DNA of 64,000 bases from RGIG9060 sp045645985 (lineage in GTDB: Bacteria > Spirochaetota > Spirochaetia > Treponematales > Treponemataceae), in NCBI GenBank assembly GCA_045645985.1, contig JAZRJV010000045.1, positions 47,596 through 111,595 on the forward strand, in the 5' to 3' direction. The notes beneath the pieces are model-generated. The model made no database searches. It was given only the letters and a program-made list of their open reading frames with translations, and was not told the DNA's origin. A program made the position numbers and the translations under genes. The stretch's first letter is position 1. Each line of letters opens with the position of its first letter. This document shows, piece by piece, positions 35,856 through 44,362 of this stretch.

Positions 35856-37175
35856 ATGATACATATTTTAGCACAAGAACTCAATAAGATTTTAGAAAAT
35901 ACCACAGTTGATTATTTATTATCAGACATGGGTAAACGCATGTTTTTTCCAAAAGGTATTATAGCACAAAGTGCCGAAGCAAAACAATTTGGGAAAAAAG
36001 CAAATGCAACAATTGGAATCACAGTAAATGATGGATTACCTGTTTGTTTACCAGCAGTACAAAAACATCTTCCAACTTTATCAACAAGTGAATCTGTAGC
36101 TTACGCTCCAACAGCTGGGCTTCCAAAATTACGAGAACTTTGGAAAGAAAAACTTTTTGTAAAAAATCCATCTCTCAAAGGAAAAAATATTTCAACACCA
36201 GTTGTTGTACCAGGTTTAACAGCAGGAATTTCATATATTTCTGATTTATTCTTATCAGAAGGCGAAGACTTACTTGCTTGTGATCCTTCTTGGGACAACT
36301 ACGCTCTTGTTGTAGAATCAAGACGAAATGCAAACTTAAAGCAATTTCAAATGTTCTGGGGCGATGGATACGAAGGTGGATTCAACATTGATGCATTAAA
36401 ATCAGCAATGGAAGAAGAAGCTAAGAAAACAGGAAAAGTTCGTGTTATCTTAAACTTCCCACAAAATCCATCAGGATACAGCCCTACAAAAGATGAAGCA
36501 CAACAAATTTGCAAAGTTGTAAAAGAAGTTGCTGAATCTGGAGCAAAAATCTTAGTTTGCTGTGACGATGCTTACTTTGGATTAAACTACGAAGAAAATA
36601 TCGAAACTCAATCTTTATTTGCATATCTTGCTGATATTCACGAAAATGTTTTGGCAGTAAAAATCGACGGACCTACAAAAGAAGATTATGTTTGGGGAAT
36701 GCGTTGTGGATTTTTGACATTTGGTTGCAAAGGTTTTACAGCAGAACAATATGACGCTCTTGTAAAAAAATTGATGGGTGTAATTCGTTCATCAGTTTCT
36801 TGCTGTGCAACTCCATCACAATCAATTTTGCTTAAAGCTTTTGAAGATCCAAACCTTGAAGAAGAAAAACAACATTTTAGACAAATTCTTGAAGGCCGCT
36901 ATCGAAAAGCTCGTGCTTATATCGACACAAAAAAAGGTCATCCAGTTTTATCACCAATGCCATTTAACTCAGGATATTTTATGAGTTTGCGTTGTAACGG
37001 TGTAAATGCTGAAGAATTGCGCCAAAAACTTTTACACGAATATCAAGTAGGAACAATCGCAATCGACGATAAAACATTGCGTGTTGCTTTCTCAAGTCTT
37101 GATAAACGCGATATTGACCAAACTTACGAAGCTGTTTATAAAGCTGCTGAGGAACTAAAGAGTGCTTCAAAATAA
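35856..37175 (+). CDS. PLP-dependent aminotransferase, class I/II fold
   Basis: 439 aa. Fold-type I features: YAPTAGLPKLRELWKEKL, VVVPGLTAGISYISDLFL, ILNFPQNPSGYSPT (the Asn-Pro-x-Gly contact), VCCDDAYFGLNYEE (Asp and Tyr that hold PLP), and the Schiff-base Lys in KIDGPTKEDYVWGMRCGF. This Gly-x-x-Lys-x-x-x-x-x-Gly-x-Arg region resembles aspartate/aromatic aminotransferases. Substrate unknown. No ribosome site; see the promoter entry. It overlaps the following lipoprotein gene by 14 bp, suggesting one transcript. Confidence 0.88.
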   Translation: MIHILAQELNKILENTTVDYLLSDMGKRMFFPKGIIAQSAEAKQFGKKANATIGITVNDGLPVCLPAVQKHLPTLSTSESVAYAPTAGLPKLRELWKEKLFVKNPSLKGKNISTPVVVPGLTAGISYISDLFLSEGEDLLACDPSWDNYALVVESRRNANLKQFQMFWGDGYEGGFNIDALKSAMEEEAKKTGKVRVILNFPQNPSGYSPTKDEAQQICKVVKEVAESGAKILVCCDDAYFGLNYEENIETQSLFAYLADIHENVLAVKIDGPTKEDYVWGMRCGFLTFGCKGFTAEQYDALVKKLMGVIRSSVSCCATPSQSILLKAFEDPNLEEEKQHFRQILEGRYRKARAYIDTKKGHPVLSPMPFNSGYFMSLRCNGVNAEELRQKLLHEYQVGTIAIDDKTLRVAFSSLDKRDIDQTYEAVYKAAEELKSASK

Positions 37176-38439
37176 ATCAAAAATTGCAAAAAGTCTACAA
37201 GGAATTTTAATTGCCTTTGTAGGCTTTTTGTCTTTTAGTTGTAATTCCACATACGAAAATCCAATTATTATTTGGACAAATAAGAGTGAATTTGCCTCTT
37301 ATGTAGAACTTTTTAATGCAAGCCAAGACGATTATAAAGCTATTGTAGTTTACAAAGAAAGTCCAGCTGAAGCTTTCCCTGTTGCAAAAGACGAAACTCC
37401 GCCAGACATTGTAATTGGCCCTTGGTTAAAAAATCAAACAATTCGAAAAAATTTTATCCCTCTTGATTATTTGTTAAAAAATGTACAGATGCAAAAGCAG
37501 GTTTTTTATCCTCAATTACTTGAAGTTGGTAACATAAATGATAATCAATATCTTTTACCGATAAGTTTCAATATTCCTGTTATTATATTTTCAAAACAAA
37601 ACAAGGATTTGATAAAAAACAATTATTTGCTTTCACTTGATGAAATAAAAGAAATTTCTGCAACTTACAACAAAAAGAATAAATCAAAAATTTTTACATC
37701 CATGGGATTTGCACCTAGATGGAATAGCGACTTTTTATACGCCGTAGCCAAAATGCAAGGAAGTAACTTTCAGGAACAAGGTAGATTATTTTCTTGGGAT
37801 AAAACAAATATAGAAAACACTATAAATTATTTAAAAGATTGGACAACAACTAATAACGAATCAACAAGCAGCGAAGAGGATTTTTCGTTCAAATATTTGT
37901 ATATGCCAGGTTACAAACTTGTTTCAACTGAGCATTGTTTATTTTCTTACACAACAAGCGATAAACTTTTTTCTATTCCTGAAGAAAAATTAAGCGATGT
38001 TGATTTTAGATGGATTCACTTTGACAACAAAATTCCTGTGGAAGATGACATAATTTCACTTGGTTTGTATAGAAAAGCAAAAAATATAGAAGCAGCAGAA
38101 ACTTTCATCCTTTGGTTGATGAAGGAAGATACTCAAAAAGCAATTCTTGAAAGAAATAAAAATATGAAATTAAATACATCTACTTTTGGAATTGCTGGTG
38201 GTTTTTCTGCAATAAAAAGCGTAAACGAAAGGGTTTTTACTCAATTCAATTCAAAACTAATGGGAAATTTACCAATCGCAGAATATTTACAAACACCTAA
38301 TATTCTTCCACCACATTGGGATAAAATTAAAGAAAAAGTTATAATTCCGTACTTACTTGAAGCAACTAATACAGAATCTCAAGTAACAGAACAAGCACTT
38401 TTAGACAAAATATCTGATTGGAATAAACAATATTTCTAA
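37162..38439 (+). CDS. Lipoprotein, extracellular solute-binding-protein-like
   Basis: 425 aa, GTG start with GAGGA nine bases upstream. Signal peptide with spirochaete lipobox LSFSC (Cys27). The mature part reads like a family 1 solute-binding protein (IIIWTNKSEFASYVELFNAS, DIVIGPWLKNQ, LDEIKEISATYN, AETFILWLMKEDTQKAILERN). Such proteins feed ABC sugar importers, but no ABC permease gene is close. It may share a distant transporter. Overlaps the aminotransferase gene by 14 bp. Confidence 0.8.
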   Translation: MLQNKSKIAKSLQGILIAFVGFLSFSCNSTYENPIIIWTNKSEFASYVELFNASQDDYKAIVVYKESPAEAFPVAKDETPPDIVIGPWLKNQTIRKNFIPLDYLLKNVQMQKQVFYPQLLEVGNINDNQYLLPISFNIPVIIFSKQNKDLIKNNYLLSLDEIKEISATYNKKNKSKIFTSMGFAPRWNSDFLYAVAKMQGSNFQEQGRLFSWDKTNIENTINYLKDWTTTNNESTSSEEDFSFKYLYMPGYKLVSTEHCLFSYTTSDKLFSIPEEKLSDVDFRWIHFDNKIPVEDDIISLGLYRKAKNIEAAETFILWLMKEDTQKAILERNKNMKLNTSTFGIAGGFSAIKSVNERVFTQFNSKLMGNLPIAEYLQTPNILPPHWDKIKEKVIIPYLLEATNTESQVTEQALLDKISDWNKQYF

Positions 38440-38485
38440 TATATTTTATTTAATTTCCGATACTATAAACGAGGAAGGAATTTTT

Positions 38486-38887
38486 ATGGTATCGGGAATT
38501 AATATTTTAAATCCAACGCCTTATGGCTCCATGGTAAATGGCGGCGTAGGCTCTGGAAAAATTTATGTACAAGTAGAACCTAATCAAGTAGTATATTCTC
38601 AATTTGAGCATGTTTCTGGATATGCATCCACAAAAAACTCTGACAGTGGTGTATCTGTAAGCAAAATCAATATTCTCAATACTTTAATTGACCAATTAGT
38701 AAAAATCCAGAATAATACCACAAAACCAAAACTTCCTACAGATTTAACAGACTCTCAAGTAGATGCAATAATAAAAGATTATCAAGACAAGATACAAAAC
38801 GCCATCAATACAGCAAAAACAAACCCCTTTGCACTAAGTGGAGGTAATAACTTAGGAAAGGGGCTTGTTGTTAATACTTTATTATAA
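38486..38887 (+). CDS. Small protein of unknown function
   Basis: 133 aa with a strong AGGAAGGA ribosome site, so probably real. Begins MVSGINILNPTPYGSMVNGG, with no signal peptide or membrane span. The central part is polar and Thr/Ser-rich; a helical stretch (DSQVDAIIKDYQDKIQNAINTAKT) leads to a Gly/Asn-rich end, NLGKGLVVNTLL. No recognisable domain. Follows the lipoprotein gene by 46 bp on the same strand, perhaps in the same operon. Confidence 0.65.
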   Translation: MVSGINILNPTPYGSMVNGGVGSGKIYVQVEPNQVVYSQFEHVSGYASTKNSDSGVSVSKINILNTLIDQLVKIQNNTTKPKLPTDLTDSQVDAIIKDYQDKIQNAINTAKTNPFALSGGNNLGKGLVVNTLL

Positions 38888-38919
38888 ATTATATTAAACT
38901 ACAAAATTCAACCACAAAT

Positions 38920-40992
38920 TTAATCTTCTTTTAAGATTTTGCAAATCTCTTCTGCATTATTTGCGTTAAAGATTTTTTCCAAAGTTTCTTTATTTCTAAC
39001 GATTGAACTAACAGAAGCCAAAATTTGAAGATGTGGAGAATTTGCTTTTTTAGGAGAAACAATCAAGAAGAAAATCTTTGAAGGTTGTTTATCAAGAGCA
39101 TCAAAATCAATTCCTTCTTTTTTGATACCTACAGCAACACAAGCAGAAACAACGCCTTCGCTTTTTGCGTGAGGAATTGCAATTCCCTTATCCATTCCTG
39201 TACTCATGATTTTTTCTCTATCAAGAACATCTTTGTAAACATGTTCCCAATCACGAACCTTTCCTGAATTTGTCAAAACCATTACCATTTCTTTAAGCAA
39301 ATCTTCCTTTGTTTCAGATTTTAATTCAGTAATGATAAGTTCTGGGCTTATAAGTTTTTTGAACTCATGTTCAGAATCGGCATCAGTTGAATCTGAATCC
39401 AAAATATCTTTTTTAAGAGAAACGCCGTCAAAACTTTCTTTCAATTTATTGATTAATTTGATTACACCTAAAATCATTTCGTACATTGAAGTTTTTACAA
39501 AAGCTTCAGCTTCGGCAGAAGTTTCGATAGTTACAACGCTTTCTTCTTCCTTAATTGAAAGAACTGTATTTCCTTTTCTTGCTTGAGAAATTCCTTCGTT
39601 AATGTTCATCATTTGAACATAAAAACCTTCAGAACGAAGATTTTTCAAAAGCATATCAATTACCAAGTCGGCAATTTCATCAGATTCAAAATCCCAAGAA
39701 AGTGTAATTCCATCTTCTGTAGAAGTTTCTTTTCTAGTTCCTCTTCCATGCAAAGAAAGTGAAAAATTCAAAAATGGAGCAGCAACCAAAGTTGTTACCA
39801 AAGTCATAAGAATTACTACACCAAAAAGTTTTTCGTCCAAAATTCCAGCTGTAAGTCCGATTCCAGCGATGATAAGGGCAACTTCTCCACGAGGAATCAT
39901 ACCACAACCAATTCGTAATCCACCTTTGAAATTGAATCCCATAAGCATAGCAGGGAAAGCACATCCTATAACTTTTGCTAAAATTGCGATAACTGTGTAA
40001 ATTGCACCAAAAACTAAAACTTCTTTGCTAAGCATTTCACCAACATTTACCATCATACCCATAACCGCAAAGAAAATCGGAACAAAGAAATCGTAAAGTC
40101 CGTGGATTCTTTCTTGGATAATCGGAGCAATATCTGTACTTGAAAGTGAAAGTCCTGTTACATAAGCACCAATAATCATTGCCAAGCCTTGTTTTTCAAA
40201 AATACCAGCAAGTAACAAAGCGATTCCTAAAGCACAAATTGAGAAATCAAATGAATGTTTAAAGAATTTTAAGAATTTTGCAATTTGTTTTGAAAAAATA
40301 AGTCCAAGTGCTGTAAAAGCAAGCCAAATTCCAAAAGCTTTTCCTGCGATTTTTGCAATTTCAAGACCAGAAATTGAAGCACCAGTTCCGCTGATAACTG
40401 CAACGATTCCAAGGATAACTGCTAATAAAATAATACCTAAAACATCATCAAAAACTGCTGACGCAAGAATTGTAACTCCTTCAGGGCTATCCATTTTCTT
40501 TTTGTCAGAAAGGATACGAGCCGTAATTCCTACAGAAGTTGCAGTAGACATAATTCCGAGGAACAAACATCTTACATCCATAAAATTTGTGTGAAGCAAC
40601 CAAACTCCAACTAAATCTCCAAGGACGAAAGAGAAAACTACTCCACCGATACCGATAACTCCACCAGCGATAGAATATTTTAAGAAAAGTTTTAAGTCAG
40701 TTTCAAGTCCAGATGCAAAAAGCAAAATGATAGAAGCAATCTGTGCAAAACTGTAAAGTTCAGAACTTACAGCCAATTCAGCTGAATTTAACGGGAACAT
40801 TCCCTGTGGAAAGCCAGGCAGAGCAATACCACCTAACGCAAAAGGTCCAATAATAACACCAATAAGTAATTCGCCTAGAACTGTTGGAACTTTGATTTTT
40901 TTAAATAATTTTCCAATAAAGCGAACTGCAAAAATCAAGATACCTAGTTGAATAGCTAGGTTGGCCATTACACTTGCAATGCCTTCTTCCAT
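38920..40992 (-). CDS. CPA2-type cation/proton antiporter fused to a PTS EIIA domain
   Basis: 690 aa. The start at 40992 (MEEGIASVMANLA) has GGAG eight bases upstream; a TTG four codons earlier contains that ribosome site itself and is rejected. Residues 1-405: KefB/NapA-like membrane domain (about 12 segments) with VPTVLGELLIGVIIGPFALGG, STATSVGITARILSD and GMIPRGEVALIIAGIG. Residues about 410-530: a linker domain with a Asp/Glu-rich repeated pattern. Residues about 545-690: fructose/mannitol-type PTS EIIA with phospho-acceptor His608 in GIAIPHAKSEG. It suggests ion exchange controlled by PTS phosphorylation (inference). Divergent from pckG. Confidence 0.93.
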   Translation of the reverse strand: MEEGIASVMANLAIQLGILIFAVRFIGKLFKKIKVPTVLGELLIGVIIGPFALGGIALPGFPQGMFPLNSAELAVSSELYSFAQIASIILLFASGLETDLKLFLKYSIAGGVIGIGGVVFSFVLGDLVGVWLLHTNFMDVRCLFLGIMSTATSVGITARILSDKKKMDSPEGVTILASAVFDDVLGIILLAVILGIVAVISGTGASISGLEIAKIAGKAFGIWLAFTALGLIFSKQIAKFLKFFKHSFDFSICALGIALLLAGIFEKQGLAMIIGAYVTGLSLSSTDIAPIIQERIHGLYDFFVPIFFAVMGMMVNVGEMLSKEVLVFGAIYTVIAILAKVIGCAFPAMLMGFNFKGGLRIGCGMIPRGEVALIIAGIGLTAGILDEKLFGVVILMTLVTTLVAAPFLNFSLSLHGRGTRKETSTEDGITLSWDFESDEIADLVIDMLLKNLRSEGFYVQMMNINEGISQARKGNTVLSIKEEESVVTIETSAEAEAFVKTSMYEMILGVIKLINKLKESFDGVSLKKDILDSDSTDADSEHEFKKLISPELIITELKSETKEDLLKEMVMVLTNSGKVRDWEHVYKDVLDREKIMSTGMDKGIAIPHAKSEGVVSACVAVGIKKEGIDFDALDKQPSKIFFLIVSPKKANSPHLQILASVSSIVRNKETLEKIFNANNAEEICKILKED

Positions 40993-41120
40993 TTTAATCT
41001 CCAAAAAATATTAAGTAATAAGATTTAATTTTTTTTCATTTTATTCCTTTATCAAAAAAACTACAATAGATTTTAGAGATTTCTTAAATAGAAAAACATA
41101 AGAACAAAACAAAAGCATAC

Positions 41121-41149
41121 TTGTAAAATTTGGCAAAAAATGGTATATT
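41121..41149 (+). promoter_or_regulatory. Sigma-70 promoter of pckG with extended -10
   Basis: TTGTAA (41121-41126), 17-bp spacer, TATATT (41144-41149) preceded by TGG (extended -10). Transcription would begin near 41156, giving a leader of about 210 nt before the ATG at 41367. Confidence 0.65.
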
Positions 41150-41206
41150 AAAGATAATATTTAGTGAATTTTCCTGTAAAGTAATCAATACGGGCATAGG
41201 AGAAAT

Positions 41207-41354
41207 GATAAAAACTTCTCCTGAAATAGCGTCGAAGTTTTTATCTAAAGTTTGCGTTGCAAACTTTCAAAATTTAAATTACTGTTTCTCACAATGTTGC
41301 GAAACAGTTAAAAAAAAGTCGTTCCTAAAATTGAAATTTTACTCACGACTTTTT
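41207..41354 (+). promoter_or_regulatory. Hairpin-rich 5' leader of pckG (possible attenuator)
   Basis: Four consecutive hairpins: A, GATAAAAACTTC (41207-41218) with GAAGTTTTTATC (41234-41245), 12 bp; B, AAAGTTTGC (41247-41255) with GCAAACTTT (41259-41267), 9 bp; C, ACTGTTTC (41281-41288) with GAAACAGT (41301-41308), 8 bp; D, AAAAAGTCGT (41313-41322) with ACGACTTTTT (41345-41354), 10 bp. An alternative GGAGAA/TTCTCC pairing (41199-41221) competes with A. D ends in a T run just before the AGGAGA ribosome site, so it could act as a terminator or cover that site. Confidence 0.65.
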
Positions 41355-41366
41355 ATAGGAGAACAT

Positions 41367-43211
41367 ATGGAATTAAATGAAATCAAACATGCAAAAGTAA
41401 AAGCATGGGTTGAAGAAATCGCAAAAATGTGTCAGCCAGATGCCATCTATGTATGTGATGGATCAACAGCTGAATACGATCGTCTTATGCAAGAAATGGT
41501 AGATGCTGGTCTTGCAACACCTCTTGCAAAAAAAGCTAACAGCTTCCTTTTCCGCTCACTTCCATCAGATGTTGCTCGTGTTGAAGGTAGAACATATATC
41601 GCTTCTGTAAAAGAAGAAGATGCAGGTCCTACAAACAACTGGATTGATCCTAACGAATTAAAAGCAACAATGACTGGACTTTACACAGGTTGTATGAAAG
41701 GTAGAACAATGTATGTTATTCCTTTCTGTATGGGACCAGTTGGATCACCAATTTCTAAGAACGGTATCGAAATCACAGACTCAGCATATGTTGTATGTAA
41801 CATGCACATCATGACTCGTGTTGGAACAAAGGTTTTAGATGTTCTTGGAACAGACGGAGAATTCGTACCATGTCTTCACTCAGTAGGTAAACCACTTGCA
41901 GAAGGTGAATCAGATAACGGAATCTGGCCTTGCGCAGATATGGAAAACAAATACATTTCACAATTCCCAGAAGAAAGAACAATTTGGTCATACGGATCAG
42001 GTTACGGTGGAAACGCTCTTCTTGGAAAAAAATGTTTTGCTCTTAGAATTGCTTCTGTTCTTGCTCGTGACGAAGGTTGGCTTGCAGAACACATGCTTAT
42101 CTTAAAATTAACTAGCCCAGAAGGCGAAGTAAAATATGTAACAGGTGCTTTCCCATCAGCTTGTGGAAAAACAAACCTTGCTATGCTTATTCCTACAATT
42201 CCAGGTTGGAAAGTTGAAACAATCGGTGACGACATTGCTTGGATGAAATTCGGTGATGACGGAAGATTGTACGCTATCAACCCAGAAGCAGGATTCTTCG
42301 GAGTTGCTCCAGGAACATCAGCTCAATCAAACAAAAACGCACTTATTTCAGCAGAAAAGAACACAATCTTTACAAACTGTGCTTTAACAGAAGACGGAGA
42401 TGTTTGGTGGGAAGGAATCGGATATCCTGCTAAAGGTGAACTTGTTGACTGGAAAGGAAACAAACGCCCAGCATTCGAAAAAGACAAGGCTCCAAAAGGT
42501 GAAGAAATGGCTCATCCAAACGCTCGTTTCACAGCACCTGCAGGACAATGTCCATGTATCGCTTCAGAATGGGAAGATCCAAAAGGTGTTCCAATTTCTG
42601 CATTCTTGTTCGGTGGACGCCGTCCTTCAACAATTCCATTGGTACACCAAGCTCGTGACTGGAACCACGGTGTATTCTTGGGATCAATCGTAGGTTCAGA
42701 AGTTACAGCTGCTGTTATCTCTGACCAAGTTGGACAAGTTCGTCGTGACCCATTCGCTATGTTGCCATTCTGTGGATACAACATGGGTGACTACTTCCAA
42801 CACTGGGTTAACATTGGTAAAAAATCAACAGCTGATAAATTGCCAAAAATCTTCTACGTTAACTGGTTCAGAAAAGATGAATCAAACGACAAACTTCCTG
42901 GTGGATTCATGTGGCCAGGATACGGTGATAACTCACGCGTACTTGCTTGGATTTTTGACCGCTGTAACGGAAAAGACAACTTTGTTGACACAGCTATCGG
43001 ATATATGCCAAAAGAAGGTGCTCTTAACCTCGATGGTCTTGACGAAGTTTACAAAGCTAACATTCCAGCAATCACAAGTGTTGATAAAGAAGGTTGGTTG
43101 AAAGAAATCGAAGATATCCGCACAAAGCACTATCCAAAATTTGGTTCACACCTTCCTGCAGAACTTTCAGCAGAATTGGATAAGCTCGAAGCTAATCTTA
43201 AAAATATGTAA
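41367..43211 (+). CDS. pckG: Phosphoenolpyruvate carboxykinase, GTP-dependent
   Basis: 614 aa, normal for the GTP enzyme, which interconverts oxaloacetate and PEP. The start at 41367 follows TAGGAGA; the reading frame is open further upstream to 41130, but that part lies in the leader and starts before the predicted transcription start. Motifs: GRTMYVIPFCMGPVGSP, GSGYGGNALLGKKCFALRI, P-loop AFPSACGKTNLAML with reactive Cys, GDDIAWMKFGDDGRLYAINPE and FLFGGRRPSTIPLV. Codons are slightly enriched in C-ending forms compared with neighbours, consistent with high expression. Confidence 0.97.
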   Translation: MELNEIKHAKVKAWVEEIAKMCQPDAIYVCDGSTAEYDRLMQEMVDAGLATPLAKKANSFLFRSLPSDVARVEGRTYIASVKEEDAGPTNNWIDPNELKATMTGLYTGCMKGRTMYVIPFCMGPVGSPISKNGIEITDSAYVVCNMHIMTRVGTKVLDVLGTDGEFVPCLHSVGKPLAEGESDNGIWPCADMENKYISQFPEERTIWSYGSGYGGNALLGKKCFALRIASVLARDEGWLAEHMLILKLTSPEGEVKYVTGAFPSACGKTNLAMLIPTIPGWKVETIGDDIAWMKFGDDGRLYAINPEAGFFGVAPGTSAQSNKNALISAEKNTIFTNCALTEDGDVWWEGIGYPAKGELVDWKGNKRPAFEKDKAPKGEEMAHPNARFTAPAGQCPCIASEWEDPKGVPISAFLFGGRRPSTIPLVHQARDWNHGVFLGSIVGSEVTAAVISDQVGQVRRDPFAMLPFCGYNMGDYFQHWVNIGKKSTADKLPKIFYVNWFRKDESNDKLPGGFMWPGYGDNSRVLAWIFDRCNGKDNFVDTAIGYMPKEGALNLDGLDEVYKANIPAITSVDKEGWLKEIEDIRTKHYPKFGSHLPAELSAELDKLEANLKNM

Positions 43212-43220
43212 TTTTTGACA

Positions 43221-43309
43221 TAAAAGATTGCAAACTTTTCAGGATGCAGTCTTTTATAAAAAATTGCCATAAAGGTTGAGGTTTTGAAATACAAACTTCA
43301 ACCTTTTTT
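43221..43309 (+). terminator. Tandem terminators after pckG
   Basis: First hairpin TAAAAGATTGCA (43221-43232) with TGCAGTCTTTTA (43245-43256). Second hairpin AAAGGTTGA (43271-43279) with TCAACCTTT (43298-43306) and a T tail. Two in a row suits a strongly expressed gene. Confidence 0.8.
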
Positions 43310-43381
43310 ATTTTAAAAAGATTTTTACAAAATGAAAAAAAATAATTATTGTAGAAAAATTGAAATTTCAAATTTGTTTTT

Positions 43382-43440
43382 ATAAATAAAAAAATAAAAC
43401 CTTTCTTAAAATCAATTCTAAAATGAAAATAAGAAAGGTT
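43382..43440 (-). terminator. Terminator of yhbY (minus strand)
   Basis: On the minus strand AACCTTTCTTA (43440-43430) pairs with TAAGAAAGGTT (43408-43398), followed by a T-rich tail. Confidence 0.8.
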
Positions 43441-43475
43441 GTTTGCGAAAATAAAAAAACTAGAAAAGTAAAAAC

Positions 43476-43778
43476 TTACACAACTTGTGGATATCGGCGT
43501 TTTTCAACTTCTTCGGCAGGACGATACAAAATTGCAACATTCCCGATAACTCGTACCAAAGTTGCATTTGTTTTTTGGCAGATTTCATTTGTTAAATCAA
43601 ATTTTTCATCTTTATATTCGTTGAATTTTACTTTTATCAATTCGTGATGAAAAAGTGAATTGTCCACCATATCGATAACACCATCAGAAAGCCCTGCTCC
43701 ACCAACAATTACCAATGGAGAAAGGTCGTGAGCTTCTTTTTCAAGAAATTTGCGTTGTTTGCTATTTAATTCAATCAT
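43476..43778 (-). CDS. yhbY: YhbY/CRM-domain RNA-binding protein
   Basis: 100 aa, single CRM domain. LNSKQRKFLEKEAHDLSPLVIVGGAGLSDGVIDMVDNSL carries the Gly-x-x-Gly loop (GGAGLSDG) that binds RNA; ELIKVKF and NATLVRVIGNVAILYRP complete the fold. In E. coli this protein associates with pre-50S particles. AAGGA ribosome site. It lies 27 bp downstream of the isochorismatase-like gene on the same strand and has its own terminator. Confidence 0.93.
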   Translation of the reverse strand: MIELNSKQRKFLEKEAHDLSPLVIVGGAGLSDGVIDMVDNSLFHHELIKVKFNEYKDEKFDLTNEICQKTNATLVRVIGNVAILYRPAEEVEKRRYPQVV

Positions 43779-43805
43779 AAAAAATCCTTAATAAAATCAA
43801 TCATA

Positions 43806-44318
43806 TTAATGTATCATAATTTGGCAAGTTTTCATAGATTCCAATGCCCGATTATGACTTTCTGGACTAACTCCAGCACAACAAGAACTATCCACAGAAA
43901 TTAAAGTTTCTGGGAATTTTGATTTCAAAATAAAAGCATTTGAAATTACACAAATATCGGTACATAAACCTACAAGTTGAATTTCTGAAACATTTTCGAT
44001 TTTAGAAACAATTTCAGCAAGTTCCAAAGAACCAAAAACAGGTTTATCAATAATTGTAGAATCTGCAACATCCAACTTGCTAGAAATTTGCCAACCAAAA
44101 CTATCTTTTATACAATGCTTTACAGGAAGATTTTTTCCTTCTTGAGTTTCAAGATAGTTTTCAAAATGTGTATCTCTTGTAAAAATTACAACATCATTTT
44201 GATTTCTGTAAGTTTCGATTTTTTGCTGAACTTTTGAAACAATTTGCTCGGCTTCTTTTGTTCCTAGAGCACCATCAATAAAATCATTTTGCATATCAAC
44301 TACAACTAAAACTTTCAT
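43806..44318 (-). CDS. Isochorismatase-like cysteine hydrolase (nicotinamidase family)
   Basis: 170 aa. Catalytic triad pieces: Asp8 in VLVVVDMQNDFIDGALG, a Lys in the segment VKHCIKDSFGWQI region, and a nucleophilic Cys in VGLCTDICVISNA. It also has VIFTRDTHFENY, typical of nicotinamidases (metal-ligand His and Asp). It therefore probably deamidates nicotinamide for NAD salvage, though other amidase activities are possible. GAGGA ribosome site. Confidence 0.88.
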   Translation of the reverse strand: MKVLVVVDMQNDFIDGALGTKEAEQIVSKVQQKIETYRNQNDVVIFTRDTHFENYLETQEGKNLPVKHCIKDSFGWQISSKLDVADSTIIDKPVFGSLELAEIVSKIENVSEIQLVGLCTDICVISNAFILKSKFPETLISVDSSCCAGVSPESHNRALESMKTCQIMIH

Positions 44319-44362
44319 TTTTCCATCCTCTAAAAAAATTTAATTCCACAAAATAATATACA

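Noticed and set aside
40993..41004. TTG start four codons before the antiporter ATG
   Set aside because: These codons contain the GGAG ribosome site of the ATG at 40992.
41130..41366. In-frame extension of PEPCK by 79 codons
   Set aside because: It begins upstream of the predicted transcription start, reads through four hairpins, lacks a ribosome site, and the family starts at the ATG at 41367 after AGGAGA.
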